Part shown: positions 43,153 to 43,222 of the stretch, piece by piece | Layout: every line of letters begins with the position of its first letter | How positions within the stretch are numbered: position 1 is the stretch's first letter | Source of the DNA: Dehalococcoidia bacterium | GTDB taxonomy: Bacteria; Chloroflexota; Dehalococcoidia; Lucifugimonadales; Lucifugimonadaceae | Direction: 5' to 3' | DNA: 43,222 nucleotides | Assembly (NCBI GenBank): GCA_022819585.1 | Contig: JAJEGY010000024.1 | Coordinates: 1-43,222 of the forward strand | The notes under the pieces: model-generated | Database searches by the model: none | Seen by the model: only the letters and a program-made list of their open reading frames with translations | Told to the model about the DNA's origin: nothing | Program-made: the position numbers and the translations under genes

Positions 43153-43196
43153 CCCCCTTTGTCCTTCGGACATTTCCCCCGCGAGCGGGGGAAACC
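43153..43196. repeat. Dispersed palindromic element, copy 2
   Basis: Second copy of the 44-base element at 3142-3185, same orientation, 40 of 44 bases identical. Stem 1 is GTCC-TTC-GGAC and stem 2 is TTTCCCCCGC / GCGGGGGAAA (43173-43194). The loop is GA here and TC in the other copy. It lies 26 bases from the window end. Confidence 0.7.
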
Positions 43197-43222
43197 CGAT
43201 TTTGTTCGAGGCATCGCCGCGG

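Overview
The window reads as a stretch of a free-living bacterial chromosome, most likely from an uncultivated Chloroflexota lineage (SAR202 / Dehalococcoidia-like). That placement is inference. It rests on the mix of housekeeping genes with many small-molecule enzymes (short-chain dehydrogenases, acyl-CoA dehydrogenase, formamidase-like, haloacid-dehalogenase-like), a peptide-importer lipoprotein with an Ala/Pro/Lys linker, an A-type Fe-S carrier with a Cys/Gly-rich tail, and dispersed G/C-rich palindromes. I see no rRNA, no convincing tRNA, no CRISPR array, no prophage and no transposase. The left end carries a 21-base C run and the right end a cluster of palindromes, so both ends look like assembly limits.

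Layout, left to right. 1-2.9 kb (minus strand): the L32 / DUF177 pair, an acyl-CoA dehydrogenase and a VapBC-type toxin-antitoxin pair. 3.2-5.5 kb (plus): ruvC-ruvA-ruvB, the Holliday-junction resolution operon. 5.6-9.7 kb (minus): a small unknown gene and a two-gene heterodimeric ABC exporter. 10-12.5 kb: a RimI-type acetyltransferase, a zinc-ribbon membrane protein and a dihydrodipicolinate-synthase-fold enzyme. 12.7-17 kb: a siroheme sulfite/nitrite reductase, a xylose-isomerase-like barrel, a chlorite-dismutase/HemQ-like protein, a seven-iron ferredoxin and an A-type Fe-S carrier, an iron/heme/sulfur-flavoured block. 17.4-24.4 kb (plus): an Lrp/AsnC regulator, BioY, AspRS, then tig-clpP-clpX (nascent-chain folding and regulated proteolysis) and ThiS.

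24.4-29.7 kb (minus): a peptide/nickel-type ABC importer (binding protein, two permeases, no ATPase) ending in a cupredoxin-like lipoprotein. 30-32.5 kb (plus): a compact redox-cofactor operon of an SDR, a divergent CinA-C-like protein, a nucleotidyltransferase-fold protein and a nitroreductase. 32.6-36.6 kb: an unrecognised protein with a YEHVVP motif, a second SDR, an aminoglycoside/ecdysteroid-kinase-like enzyme and a FIST sensor protein. 36.8-40.2 kb (minus): a GSA-aminotransferase-like enzyme, a VOC protein and a DNA methyltransferase fused to an Mrr-like nuclease domain. 40.3-42.9 kb (minus): a SAM-methyltransferase-like protein, a formamidase-like protein and a HAD hydrolase.

The best candidates for something undescribed are the CinA-C-like / nucleotidyltransferase gene pair at 30.7-31.9 kb, the single-polypeptide methylase-nuclease at 38.5-40.2 kb, and the A-type carrier that lacks its first cysteine but has a doubled Cys tail. 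A 44-base palindromic element occurs twice in the window (upstream of ruvC and at the right end).
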